Positions 46,977 to 56,095 of a DNA stretch of 64,000 nt are shown here, piece after piece. The stretch's first letter is position 1. Each line of letters starts with the position of its first letter. Position numbers and translations under genes: made by a program. Source of the stretch: Rhinopomastus cyanomelas (lineage: Eukaryota; Chordata; Aves; Bucerotiformes; Rhinopomastidae); contig VXBP01010406.1 of the NCBI GenBank assembly GCA_013400115.1, positions 62,440-126,439 on the forward strand, in the 5' to 3' direction. Under the pieces are notes generated by a model that saw only the letters and a program-made list of their open reading frames with translations, did no database searches and was not told the origin of the DNA.

Positions 46977-48164
46977 ACATCCTTTGAGTCTGTACTTTTG
47001 ATTTCTTCCTGAAGTGCTGCTACAACTCAAACAGTTTTCGTGCTTCTCCGTTTGTCGTTAGCTGAATGACATCGCTTTGCGGGGCTCAAGAAGTATGGGG
47101 AGGGAACGTACGCGCAAGTGCGCATCCTCTAAGAGGTAGCTCAGCCTTCCACAGGAGAACAAGCCCTTCCCTCTGCCTCATCGTCAGAAGTCTCTGCAGA
47201 GGGCGTGAAGAGAAGTCAAACGGGGCCCAGAGCTCTGTTTTCCAGGCGTTCTGCAGCACAGGAGCTAAGTTACAGCTTGGAAGGGACGTGAGGATCCGGG
47301 GTCTTCCAAGGCCCAAGTCAGCTGCTTGTTGTGCATGTAAAAGGGAGGTTTCAGTGTCTGCCAAGGCTGCAAATGAATAGCAAGGGTTCCTTTTGGCAGG
47401 GGTGCTGCCGAGTGCCTGCTTTAGCAAAGCAAAGCCCTTCCTGGTGTTGCCTGATACCCGTCCTCACGGTCCGGTTTCAGAATGTGACGGTGGATTGCTG
47501 TGTTCCAGCGTAGCCTCGCCTGAGCCACGCGGGCAGGTGCTGTTCCTGGTACCTGCATGACTTGCAGCCTCATCAAAACCCCAACCAAGTCTCAGTTGCT
47601 GTTTCACCAGGGCACTCATCACCTACTGTGTTGTTAGGACCAGGAGCTGTTAACTTGACACGAAATGGGGGGAACCCCCCATTGTATAAAAGCCAATTTT
47701 CCCCACGTTGAAAGTCATCAAAGATAAGGAACGCTGCTTCAAACAGAAACCACAAAAGCTGGGAAATGACAAAGGACCGTTATTAGTCACTCTTTACTGG
47801 CAAGGGGAGGCAATAAAAACCCCCGCGCGTTCAAATATGGTGCGGCACACAGAGCCACCTCCCTCGACAGAGCAGGCAGCGGTGTCAGCGTCTGTTCATC
47901 TCGAGAACGGGCACAGCAAGCAGTGAACTGCCCTTTAGGGAGGGTTCTGGCGTGCACGGCATTCTTGGCTCCTCCGGTACGAGCTTGGTGTTGTAAGTGT
48001 GGAGTTGTGCTCCTCCCCTAAATTTGCTCTGGCTGCACCCTGGGTTTGAGAAGTGGTCTGGTTTCAAGACTTTCAAACAGACCCTCATGACGACAGCAGT
48101 GTTACCCATAAGGAGGAGGCTGGACCTATCTTGAGGTCTGCCCAACAGAAGATGGACCATGTTT
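46977..48164. other. Unassigned stretch with GC hairpin and TATA-like box
   Basis: No recognised gene. The part 47640-47930 holds a G/C hairpin, a TATAAAAG box one base after it, and an open plus-strand frame (47708-47926) that has no ATG near its start. These are described under the hairpin entry and in findings. Confidence 0.4.
47664..47683. repeat. Perfect G/C-rich inverted repeat next to TATAAAAG
   Basis: AATGGGGGG (47664-47672) is followed by AA and then CCCCCCATT (47675-47683), its exact reverse complement. One base later comes TATAAAAG (47685-47692), which then overlaps AGCCAAT. The TATA box and inverted repeat could form a core promoter reading rightward; activity is not shown. Confidence 0.6.
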
Positions 48165-48229
48165 TAGGGTGTTGGACTAGATGATCCTCAGAGGTCCCTT
48201 CCAGCCCCCACCATCACGTGACTCCGGGA
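48165..48229 (+). mobile_element. CR1 LINE 3' tail
   Basis: GTTGGACTAGATGATCCTCA, then GAGGTCCCTTCCAGCCCCCA, and a degenerate end 'ccatcacgtgactccggg' (from 'attctgtgattctgtg'). Only the last 65 bases remain. Confidence 0.75.
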
Positions 48230-49489
48230 TTTTAGCAAGAAGATTATTTACAACAAATAGGAAAACATTTGCGACGTACAGAATCCCGGGGTCTGACAGG
48301 GAACGATATCCCATGAGTGAGGCTGTTACTATTCCAACAGTTCTTTAAAAATCTCTACACCCCTGACGAGCAGAATTATCTCTATTCAATGTACAGACTG
48401 AAACAAAAAGGTAGGAGGCTGCTAGATAAGTATCTTGACAAGCTGGTGCTTCTGAAGGGGTTTTTTGTGCACCAAAGAGCATGAAAGCCATGTTTAAAAA
48501 TTTAAAGCCTTGATATGTTCTGGTTCTGTGGAGCAGCAGAAGAAAGAAGCTTTTTGCAGGGCTGTAATTCCCTACCCAGCAGCTCTTTAAATGAAGATGT
48601 TTATGACAGCTGTTTGCACCTAATGGAATGCCCACAGACTCAGTCATTAATTATTGCTTTTTCTTTTCTTTTTGCAGTTATTATTTCTGTTCAGTGGGTC
48701 AGGTGGTTTTGATTCTGCTGTTGTCAGTGAGTAAATGCACTTTAACTTCCAATAAAAAAGGGAAAAGTTAACCTTTCCCCTTCCCTATTTATCTTTACAG
48801 TGGCTGAGAGTTTAGTAGGAAAAATATCCAACAACAGCGAGTTATGGAGGGGTTTTTTTTTTCCCCCTGTAATGCATTTAACAGCTTCAGGTTGGCAGTG
48901 ATCCCATCCACCTTAATCCTCCTCACAGTTTGCAAGCAGTCAGAGTGCACTAGGACTTAATAGACTGCAGTGTTTGAGCTACGGCATCTGCGCTCGGCTT
49001 CCAGAACTGGTCTGAAGTGCCTAGCAAAACCCTACAGCTTTGGCTTCATTAATTAGGGAATCCCTTCCCCTGATTTGTGGAAAACATTGGCCAAAACGTT
49101 CCTTTGGCTGAGTAAATATTTAGACAACTTGTGTGTGATTTCTAGGAATGAATAATGCTCATTTTCACCACTTCCCAGAGAGGCTCTTTGCACATGTTCA
49201 GAGTTTCCTTATCTGACCCCCGCTGAGCAAGGCAGTCCCGGTTAGCAAAAGGTAGCTCGGAATCTTGTCAGTTTTTGAAGGTTTGGCTTTTTTCCCTGAA
49301 CTCTGCTTTGCCATATGCACAGTGTTCATCCTTTGCCAGGAATTTGAGTGAAAAATTAAACAAAAAAAAACAACTTAAAAATTAGCAACTCTGAATTTCA
49401 ACCTGGCCGATACCGGCCCGAAGTATCTGACGACCGACCGCTGCGCTTTGATGCTGCCCTGTCTGGAGGGGATCAGCACCTTTCAGAGG
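48230..49489. other. Unassigned non-coding stretch
   Basis: No gene or known repeat. It has poly-T and poly-A tracts (48851-48862, 49361-49371), and short frames on both strands without motifs. Confidence 0.45.
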
Positions 49490-50105
49490 TCACAGAGTCA
49501 CAGAATGAATGGGTTGGGCTGGAAGGGACCTCCAAAGGTCACCTGGTCCAAGCCCCCTGCAACATCTCCAACCAGAACAGATTGCTCAGAGCCCCATCCA
49601 GCCTGACCTTGACGGTCTCCAGGGACGGGTGTCTCCACCACCTCTCTAGGCAACCTGTTCCAGCGATCCACCACCTTCAGATTAAAGAGCTTTTTCCTCA
49701 TGTCCAGCCTAAATTTACCCTTTTCCAGCTTGAAGCCATGACTCTTCATGCTCTTGTGAACAGTTCTTCCCCAGCCTTCTTCTGGGCCCCTTTTCAGGGA
49801 TTGGAAGGTCATTATAAGGTTTCCCCCTGCCTCCCAGAGTCTCCTCCTCTTCAGGCTGAACAACCTCAAGTCTCTCAGCCTGTCCCTGGAGGAGAGGCAC
49901 TCTAGCCCTCTTGTCATTTTTGTGGCCTCCTCTGGACATGCTCCACCAGGTCCTCATCTCTTGTGTTGGGGGCTCCATAACTGCATGCAGTTCTCCAGGC
50001 GAGGCCTCACCAGGGCAGGTTAGTGGGTGCAGAGTCACCCCTCTCGTTCTGCTGTCCAACCTTCTGTTGATGCAGCCCGGGATGTGGTTTTGTCCCTGTG
50101 ACACG
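49490..50105 (-). mobile_element. CR1 LINE 3' fragment (about 615 bp), antisense
   Basis: The 3' end at 49490 reads TCACAGAGTCACAGAATG on +. Minus-strand frame 49498-49917 carries RDRLRDLRLFSLKRRRLWEA, then KFRLDMRKKLFNLKVVDRWN and RLPREVVETPVPGDRQGQAG. The upstream part (to about 50105) reads the 'ctgcatgcagttctccaggcgaggcctcaccagggcagg' region backwards, with broken frames. FNL-VVD subfamily, as at 10.5 kb. Confidence 0.92.
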
Positions 50106-50266
50106 GATGGGGAACTGGCTCAAGGACACATTCAGGATCCCGAGGTGTATTGAGAAAATTGACAAACTCGCCCATCTGGACGGGAAAAGGCCTCTCCAGC
50201 TATTCACATGGACACACTTAGCTCCCTGGGCACATCCTCCTGGACATACCCTTTACTTGAGGAATT
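50106..50266. other. Spacer between CR1 copies
   Basis: No repeat or gene recognised. The spacer separates a minus-strand copy from a plus-strand copy. Confidence 0.4.
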
Positions 50267-50509
50267 CTAGTGATAGGACAGGTGGTCTGCTTTCAAGCTA
50301 AAAGAGAGGAGATTTAAGTTAGCTCTGAGGAAGAAATTCCTCTCTGTGAGGCTGCTGTGGCTGCTCCATCCCTGGAAACTGTCAAGGCCAGGCTGGATGG
50401 GGCTCTGGGCACCTGGGCTGGTGAGAGGTGGTTCCAACCCCATGGCAGGGGATTTGAACTAGATGATCTCTGAAGCTGCTTTCAACCTAAACCATTCTGT
50501 GATTCTGTG
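50267..50509 (+). mobile_element. CR1 LINE 3' fragment with deletion
   Basis: 'gtgataggacaggtggtctgctttcaagctaaaagagaggagatttaagttagctctgaggaagaaattcctctctgtgagg' is the DRTGGLLSS-type stretch. It jumps to 'gctgctgtggctgctccatccctggaaactgtc', so the WNRLP codons are lost. The 3' UTR 'catggcaggggatttgaactagatgatctctg' ends with ACCATTCTGTGATTCTGTG. Confidence 0.88.
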
Positions 50510-50693
50510 CTCTTCATTGAGGTATCAGTTTTTGCTCACAAGACAATGCTAAACTCAGTCCACGTGTGTGCATTGTGGTGAGGTAGAGCCATAGTCCTGT
50601 CTCAAAGTAGTTTCTGAAGTAACAAACTCTCATGTTTAGGACTGTAGAACACAAGACCTGCTTGAAGACACCTCATCCTTTTAACACACACAA
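50510..50693. other. Spacer between CR1 copies
   Basis: No feature recognised between the terminal repeat at 50509 and the next CR1 piece. Confidence 0.4.
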
Positions 50694-51072
50694 TGTGCTG
50701 GGACCAGTTCCTGTTCAGTCTACTCATTGATGACTTGGACGAGGGATTAGGGTGCGCTGTCAGCAAGTTTGCTGATGACACAAAGCTGGGAGGAGTGGCT
50801 GACACCCCTGCAGACTGTGCGGCCATTCAGCAGGACAGGCTGGACAGCTGGGCAGGGAGAAATGTAATGAAGTATAACAAGGGTAAGTGCAGAGACTGGC
50901 ATCTGGGCAAGAACAACCCCAGGTACCAGTATAGGCTGGGGACTGACCTGTTGGAGAGCAGTGCAGGAGGAAGGGATCTGGGGGTCCTGGTGGCCAGCAG
51001 GNGTGTTAGAGGTCTTGGACTAGATGATCTTTCAAGGTCCATTCCGGTCCCTAGTGCTCTGTGATTCCGTGA
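50694..51072 (+). mobile_element. CR1 LINE internal fragment fused to its tail at an N
   Basis: This is the only copy that enters the reverse-transcriptase core ('gctgggaccagttcctgttcag' onward). It proceeds to 'gtcctggtggccagcagg', meets an N at 51002, and resumes 12 bases later with CTTGGACTAGATGATCTTTC and GTGCTCTGTGATTCCGTGAT, the extreme 3' end. About 650 bases between those points, present in other copies, are missing. This is either a genuine deletion or an artificial join at the N. Confidence 0.93.
50696..51001 (+). pseudogene. CR1 ORF2 reverse-transcriptase remnant with FADD box
   Basis: The frame is open from FLFSLLIDDLDEGLGCAVSK to KFADDTKLGGVADTPADCAA, and on to NPRYQYRLGTDLLESSAGGR. 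KFADD corresponds to the F/YxDD active-site box of reverse transcriptases, here with both aspartates intact. Upstream RT motifs and the endonuclease are absent, and the frame ends at the join at 51002, so the product is not functional. Confidence 0.88.
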
Positions 51073-53044
51073 TCGCTGCTGCCTGTGGTAGTTAGACCGA
51101 TGGCTGCTGTGCTAGTGCAGCACAAATCCAACGCGGAAAGGATATTCTGATACTCAAAGTTACAAACACTGATCTGCCTCGTTTTGAAGCCGACAGCTCT
51201 TAAGCAATATTTTAGATAAACCCCGTAGTTTTGCTCAAGAATCTGAGGAAATCCTCTGAAGCTGGCATCGTTTTCTTACCAGTCTTTCACATAGGAGCTG
51301 ATGGCTCCATTCAACGCTCTTGATGTCCGTAGCTGGAGATCATTTTGGCCCTTTTTAGCAGTATCTCACTACTTAAAATGTAGGAAGTAATTTTAAGCAT
51401 CTCAAACATTTGGATGAGTGTTTATTAAATCAGTGAAACGCTTGTGAATTAACAGTGAGCTTTCTTGATGAATGAGTCTGAAGAGCTAAATTCGCTCTCC
51501 CTTCCCCCTTTCATTCTACTGTGAGACAAAGAGCAGCGGCAGAGAAGACTTTTGCCCTGCTGCAGCTTGCTGGATTAAAGGGAAGCCTTTGGTATTAAGT
51601 ATTGTCAATGCAGCAACTTTTTCAAGCACTAAATTTACTTGTGAAAACTTCTTTTTTTTAATTGCCCCAGGACAAACCCTTGCAAGTCATGCTTTTGCCT
51701 GGAGAGAGTTTTCATATGGAAATACTTTTTTTTAATGCGGTGCAGAAGATGTCTCGAGTTTGTCAAGTCAATTGATCCTCCAGGGGATGTGCTGACTGAC
51801 TTTCAGGGTGTAGGGAGGATTTTTAAAGCAGCTGAGTGAAATCCCTTCTCAGATAAGATGCTTTCTGTTTTGTCAGTTAAGAGCATCCTCAAATCAAAAT
51901 AGCTCTGACATAATCAAATCTCCCTTCTTCAATCCCTTGCCTTCTCCTCCCAGCTCCCTGCAGAAGCCATCTCCAGAAGGATAATCCTGGCAATGATGCT
52001 GCTGGAATGAATGCACAGACCAGTGCTCAGTTTGCTAATGCTGTAAATTGGAGCTGTGTATGTAAAGGAGTCAGGTTAAAGCTTTTCCCCACTCTTGTTT
52101 AATTTCCCTGGAGCTCTGAGAATAACTAATGTGGGATTATTGGGATAATTTTTGTATTATTTTTTATTTTAACTACTACACAGCTTTAAATTCCTCCCAA
52201 GCTCTCACTGTATTCCCAAGGGAACCGTCGTCTCCAGGGAGCAGAAAGTTTTCTGCTGACTAAATATAGTTAATGATAGAGTTTCTAGTGGGTGTTGTGT
52301 GTGCCAACATGAAGTGTAGACTGAAAAATCATTCCTTTTAACCAAATTTCTCTTTTTCCAAACCCAAAATATTTTCAGCGTGGCGATTCCCGGTGGTTCT
52401 CACCTCTGGAGACCTCTGGAGACTGTTTTCAATCGTTAAGAAGCACCAAGGATCCACATTTCTGTTGGGAGCCGGGGTTATCTTCAGAAGGACCACACGG
52501 AGGGAGGAGGAAATGGGCTGCATGTAGTCCTTTTGTTGGTGGCCACTGCAGCACCTAGAAGTTATCTCAATTCCTGATAGCTGTCGGAAGACTCGGTCGC
52601 AGAAGCGGGCTGCGAGCGTCGGTCCCTCTTGTCTTAGTGCATATTGTTAAAATCTTAACCACACCGCTCCAGTCTGGCAGGTTGGGCCGCGCTGTGTCAA
52701 TCATATCAGCTCACCGACGGCACAGAAAGCAGGTCTCTTCCCACAGGCTTGTGTGCAAGAGGGGAGATGCCTGACACTGATAGCTGCCACGGGTTCAGCG
52801 CGCAGAGAGCGAGGGGAAAAGGGACCAAAGTCAGTCTGAGACCTGTGCTGGGAGCAGCAGTTTTGCTTGGGGCTTGTATCTAAAATTAGCTTTCTTTTTT
52901 CAGTGCCAAGACAATGTGCATCTCGACAGGGGTAAATACTTGTCTGAAGTACTGTGCTGCGTTCCGAGTTTAAAAGTAAACAAGAAACCTCACAGATCTG
53001 AAGGAGTGAGTGGACAAGACTCACCCAGCCAGGATGACCTCTGG
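51073..53044. other. Unassigned 2-kb stretch with splice-like signals
   Basis: No repeat recognised. 52560-52720 is locally CpG-richer. Two exon-like segments occur: 52904-52975 on plus, and a minus-strand frame (52338-52523) crossing GAG|GTGAGAAC near 52402. Neither shows a recognised protein. Confidence 0.35.
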
Positions 53045-53207
53045 CTGTCTTGTGCCCAAAGCCACACCCAGGACTTGAGGTGTGGCCTCACCAGTGCCCA
53101 GTGCAGGGGAGCAATCTTTTTTCTACTTCTGCAGCCACACTATTACTGATACGAGCCAGGATACTGCGGGCCTTCTTGGCCACCTGGGTAAACTGCTGAC
53201 AGGCTGC
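53045..53207 (-). mobile_element. CR1 LINE internal fragment, antisense
   Basis: 'gacttgaggtgtggcctcaccagtgcccagtgcaggggagcaatc' and 'gatacgagccaggatactgcgggccttcttggccacctgggtaaactgctgac' are the reverse of the SALVRPHLE and AKKARSILA-type region of ORF2. The piece lacks the element's 3' end, so it is a rearranged or interrupted copy. Confidence 0.8.
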
Positions 53208-53234
53208 ACTGCCGACAGCATTCCAGAAGTCTGC

Positions 53235-53357
53235 ATGAGGTGCTGAGTGGCATGATCTAGATGTTAGATGTTGGGTTTACTTGGTTTGTTTGGATTTAGG
53301 CTGGACTGGATGATCTTTAAGGTCTTTTCCAACCTTATCATTACTGTGATACTGTGT
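53235..53357 (+). mobile_element. CR1 LINE 3' tail (ACTGTGATACTGTG subfamily)
   Basis: 'gaggtgctgagtggcatgatctagatg' is shared with the 40.5 kb copy, including the same CATGATCTAGATG wording. It is followed by GGTTTACTTGGTTTG and CTTATCATTACTGTGATACTGTG. A short (TG)n run continues to about 53366. Confidence 0.92.
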
Positions 53358-53366
53358 GTGTGTGCA

Positions 53367-53830
53367 TGGCAGTAGGAGGTTTTGGGATGGTGGGTGCAAC
53401 CAACAGACTTACTGTCGCACTCTGTAAAGACACCTTTGCCTATTAGCAGAGCCACTAGAAGGCTGGAGTAAGAAGTGAAAAGCACCAACTGTGCTTGTCA
53501 GGTGATCAGAGCTGTGGTATCATCACTGGGTCTGTGTGCGCGACAATTATCTGCACAATGTTTTAGGGCACTTCTTCACATAACGTGATCTTTCCGCCTC
53601 CTCCTCTTTATCTGCAGCAGGTATCTTCCAACTTTTGAGTAGAGCTGTTAAGGGAAACTCTTAAGGCCTCCTAATGGGAGATCTTTCCTGCTTAATGGAA
53701 CACGTTAACCTCGCCGTACAATTATAGACCATGTAGTGCCAGAGTCCTCATGTAAGTGAAAAATGCATCAGGGGTGGTGGCTGTGGTCTACAAGTAGAGA
53801 GCAAACAAAGCCTTGTGTTACAAGAATAAA
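53367..53830. other. Unassigned non-coding stretch
   Basis: No gene or repeat recognised between the (TG)n end and the next CR1 tail. Confidence 0.4.
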
Positions 53831-54460
53831 AAGTTGAGACCCGCCTGGATGTGTTCCTGTGCGTCTTGATCTAGGCGATCCTGCTGTGGCGGGGGATTTG
53901 CACTAGATGACCTCTCGAGGTCCCTTCCAGTCCCCAGGGAGATTTGCATTAGATGATCTCTCGAGGTCCCTTCCAGTCCCCAGGGAGATTTGCACTAGAT
54001 GACCTCGGGAGGTCCCTTCCAGTCCCCAGGGAGATTTGCACTAGATGACCTCTCGAGGTCCCTTCCAGTCCCTAGGGAGATTTGCACTAGATGACCTCGG
54101 GAGGTCCCTTCCAGTCCCCAGGGAGATTTGCACTAAATGACCTCTCGAGGTCCCTTCCAGTCCCCAGGGAGATTTGCACTAGATGACCTCTTGAGGTCCC
54201 TTCCAGTCCCCAGGGAGATTTGCACTAGATGATCTTTTGAGGTCCCTTCCAGTCCTCAGGGAGATTTGCACTAAATGATCTTTTGAGGTCCCTTCCAGTC
54301 CCCAGGGAGATTTGCACTAGATGATCTCTCGAGGTCCCTTCCAGTCCCCAGGGAGATTTGCACTAGATTACCTCTTGAGGTCCCTTCCAGTCCTCAGGGA
54401 GATTTGCACTAGATGACCTCTCGAGGTCCCTTCCAGTCCCTAATATTCTGTGATTCTGTG
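53831..54460 (+). mobile_element. CR1 LINE 3' tail expanded by an internal tandem array
   Basis: The left part, 'aagttgagacccgcctggatgtgttcctgtgcgtcttgatctaggcgatcctgctgtggcggggga', is the end of ORF2 and the start of the 3' UTR. The right end is AATATTCTGTGATTCTGTG. Between them the last stretch of the 3' UTR, normally present once, occurs twelve times. The insertion therefore came first and the amplification afterwards. Confidence 0.93.
53895..54440 (+). repeat. 46-bp minisatellite, 12 units, derived from CR1 tail
   Basis: Units start with GATTTGCACTAGATGA and end with CCAGTCCCCAGGGA. They begin at 53895, 53941, 53987, 54033, 54079, 54125, 54171, 54217, 54263, 54309, 54355 and 54401. Every interval is exactly 46 bases, with no insertion or deletion. 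The last unit is 40 bases and leads into the CR1 terminal repeat. Variation is mainly at the middle: CTCTCGAGG, CTCGGGAGG, CTCTTGAGG or CTTTTGAGG. Seven units carry GACCTC-NN-GAGGTC, a perfect inverted repeat. 46 is not a multiple of three, so the array has no constant coding frame. Confidence 0.97.
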
Positions 54461-55998
54461 ACCTTTGTGCTGCAAAGAAACCGTCACTTTTGGGGGGTTG
54501 ATTCGGCCTCACTTCCTGAGATGGTAAACACCCCTTTTTGGTCTGGGTTATGGAAAGCAGATGGGGCTCCTTTCTCCTTTGTTTTATGGCTTGGTTGGGT
54601 GGCATTCAGGTATCTCATAAGCACTTCATTGCAGCAATCCCCAAATATTCTGTAGTTCAAGGGGATATTGATATTATTCTAGTTCTTAAAGCATAATCAT
54701 ATCTTGTGAGCTCAGGTAATTCTGCAACGTAAAAGTCACCGATTCTCTCTGTATCCATAGAATATGTGAAACAAGACGGCTGGCCCCTGCCTTTCTGTTT
54801 GAGATCTGTTTTACTTTTCTGATTCTGATTTCTTTTTTGAAAAGTTTACCTAATTGGGGATTTTTTTTCCCTTCGTGAACGTTTTAAATGAGGAAAGAGT
54901 ACGCGTCCCTCTTTGACAGGCATTGGGGAAGGTCGTGGGTTTCCTTCACCGCTTATAACTGGCACAGAAAGTGCAAGGTGAGTGAAACTTAGCAATTTTT
55001 ATCACTTCTATGGAGCTGTAGTGTTAAATAACTGTTAAAAAGGAGCAACAAGTGCAGTATTCACAAGGCAGCTAAGAGGGAATTAGAAAATTGTCAAACT
55101 CCTGTCAAGAAATGTAGTTCACATCAGGAGCAACCAGTTTATTAATTTTGCTGGAGTCGACAGACTTTTCTCCAGAGTGTTCTCCCCTTTCCTGAAATAA
55201 GTTTAGTGATTTAAACTGAACTCTCCAGGGGTCTTGGCACTGAAGGAGTCTGAAGTGTTGAAGTGCTACTTGTGCTATATTCAAGTCTCAAATTTTGCAT
55301 GAACTTCTAGCACAAACCCTTCCCTCTCTATTTTCCCCTCATTCATTGAAGCTGATGAAGTCGACATAATAGAATCTCGTTGCATTTCCTCAGGAGAGCA
55401 GAGCAATGAAAAGTTGAGATTCAGCCTCACTAGGTTTTGAAACTAACAAAAAAAAGAGTTACCACGATAGGAGACTGCTTGAAAACCCAAGTAATTTTGG
55501 CAATAGTCAGTCTCAGAAGAATGCCAAACGGCGAACGCGTAAGCACGGCGCAGCTCCGGCGTTCCGTTGGGATATGTGAAGTAATGTGGAAGGAATCGAT
55601 CTTTCTGGATCAAAAATATTACTTTGCAGAACAACTCTGCAAAGAAAACATGCTCCTTATTAAAAATATTGATGACCTTTGAATTAAAATAATCCTCCGC
55701 TTAAAGTAAGAAGCTGATATCAGTTGTTGGCTTCAACTGGTGCACGAGCCAAACTCATGCACGGTGCTAAGCAGAGGACATTCATTGGCTACACCGAGGG
55801 GTTCAGTCAGGTTGATAAACTTATTTCATGACTTCAAAAGGGCTTGTGTGACAAAGGAGTAACTACCTCACAAGAAAGCTGTTGTTGGAGAAATCTACAA
55901 AACACCACTGAATTCTCTGGAGACAGTGTGGAATTGTCTGTTCAGTACTAATAGGTGACTGGGAAAACTTTTAGGAAGTATTCGTCTTCTGTGTGTTG
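54461..55998. other. Unassigned non-coding stretch
   Basis: No gene or repeat recognised. It holds T-rich tracts (54862-54869), an A run (55446-55453) and a plus-strand frame of 81 codons (55437-55682) without a known motif. Confidence 0.45.
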
Positions 55999-56095
55999 GT
56001 AGAATGGTTTGGGTTGGGAGGACCTCGGAGATCATCTAGTTCCAACTCACTGTCATGGGCAGAGGCACATCTCACCAGATCAGGTTGCCCATGGC
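55999..56095 (-). mobile_element. CR1 LINE 3' tail, antisense
   Basis: 'gtagaatggtttgggttgggagg' then CGGAGATCATCTAGTTCCAA and 'gtcatgggcagaggcacatctcaccagatcaggttgccc' match the reverse of tails that carry CATGGCAGGG, as at 50.4 and 59.8 kb. Confidence 0.8.

Noticed and set aside
47265..47320. 'agcttggaagggacgtgagg', CR1-tail-like
   Set aside because: Only one short word matches; the flanks do not continue the CR1 tail in either direction.
52338..52523. Minus-strand frame with GAG|GTGAGAAC in phase 0
   Set aside because: Only 40 codons before the donor, the frame runs on past it, and chance donors of this type are frequent.
54363..54655. Open frames on both strands running out of the minisatellite
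   Set aside because: They arise from stop-poor repeat units; a 46-base period cannot keep a constant frame.
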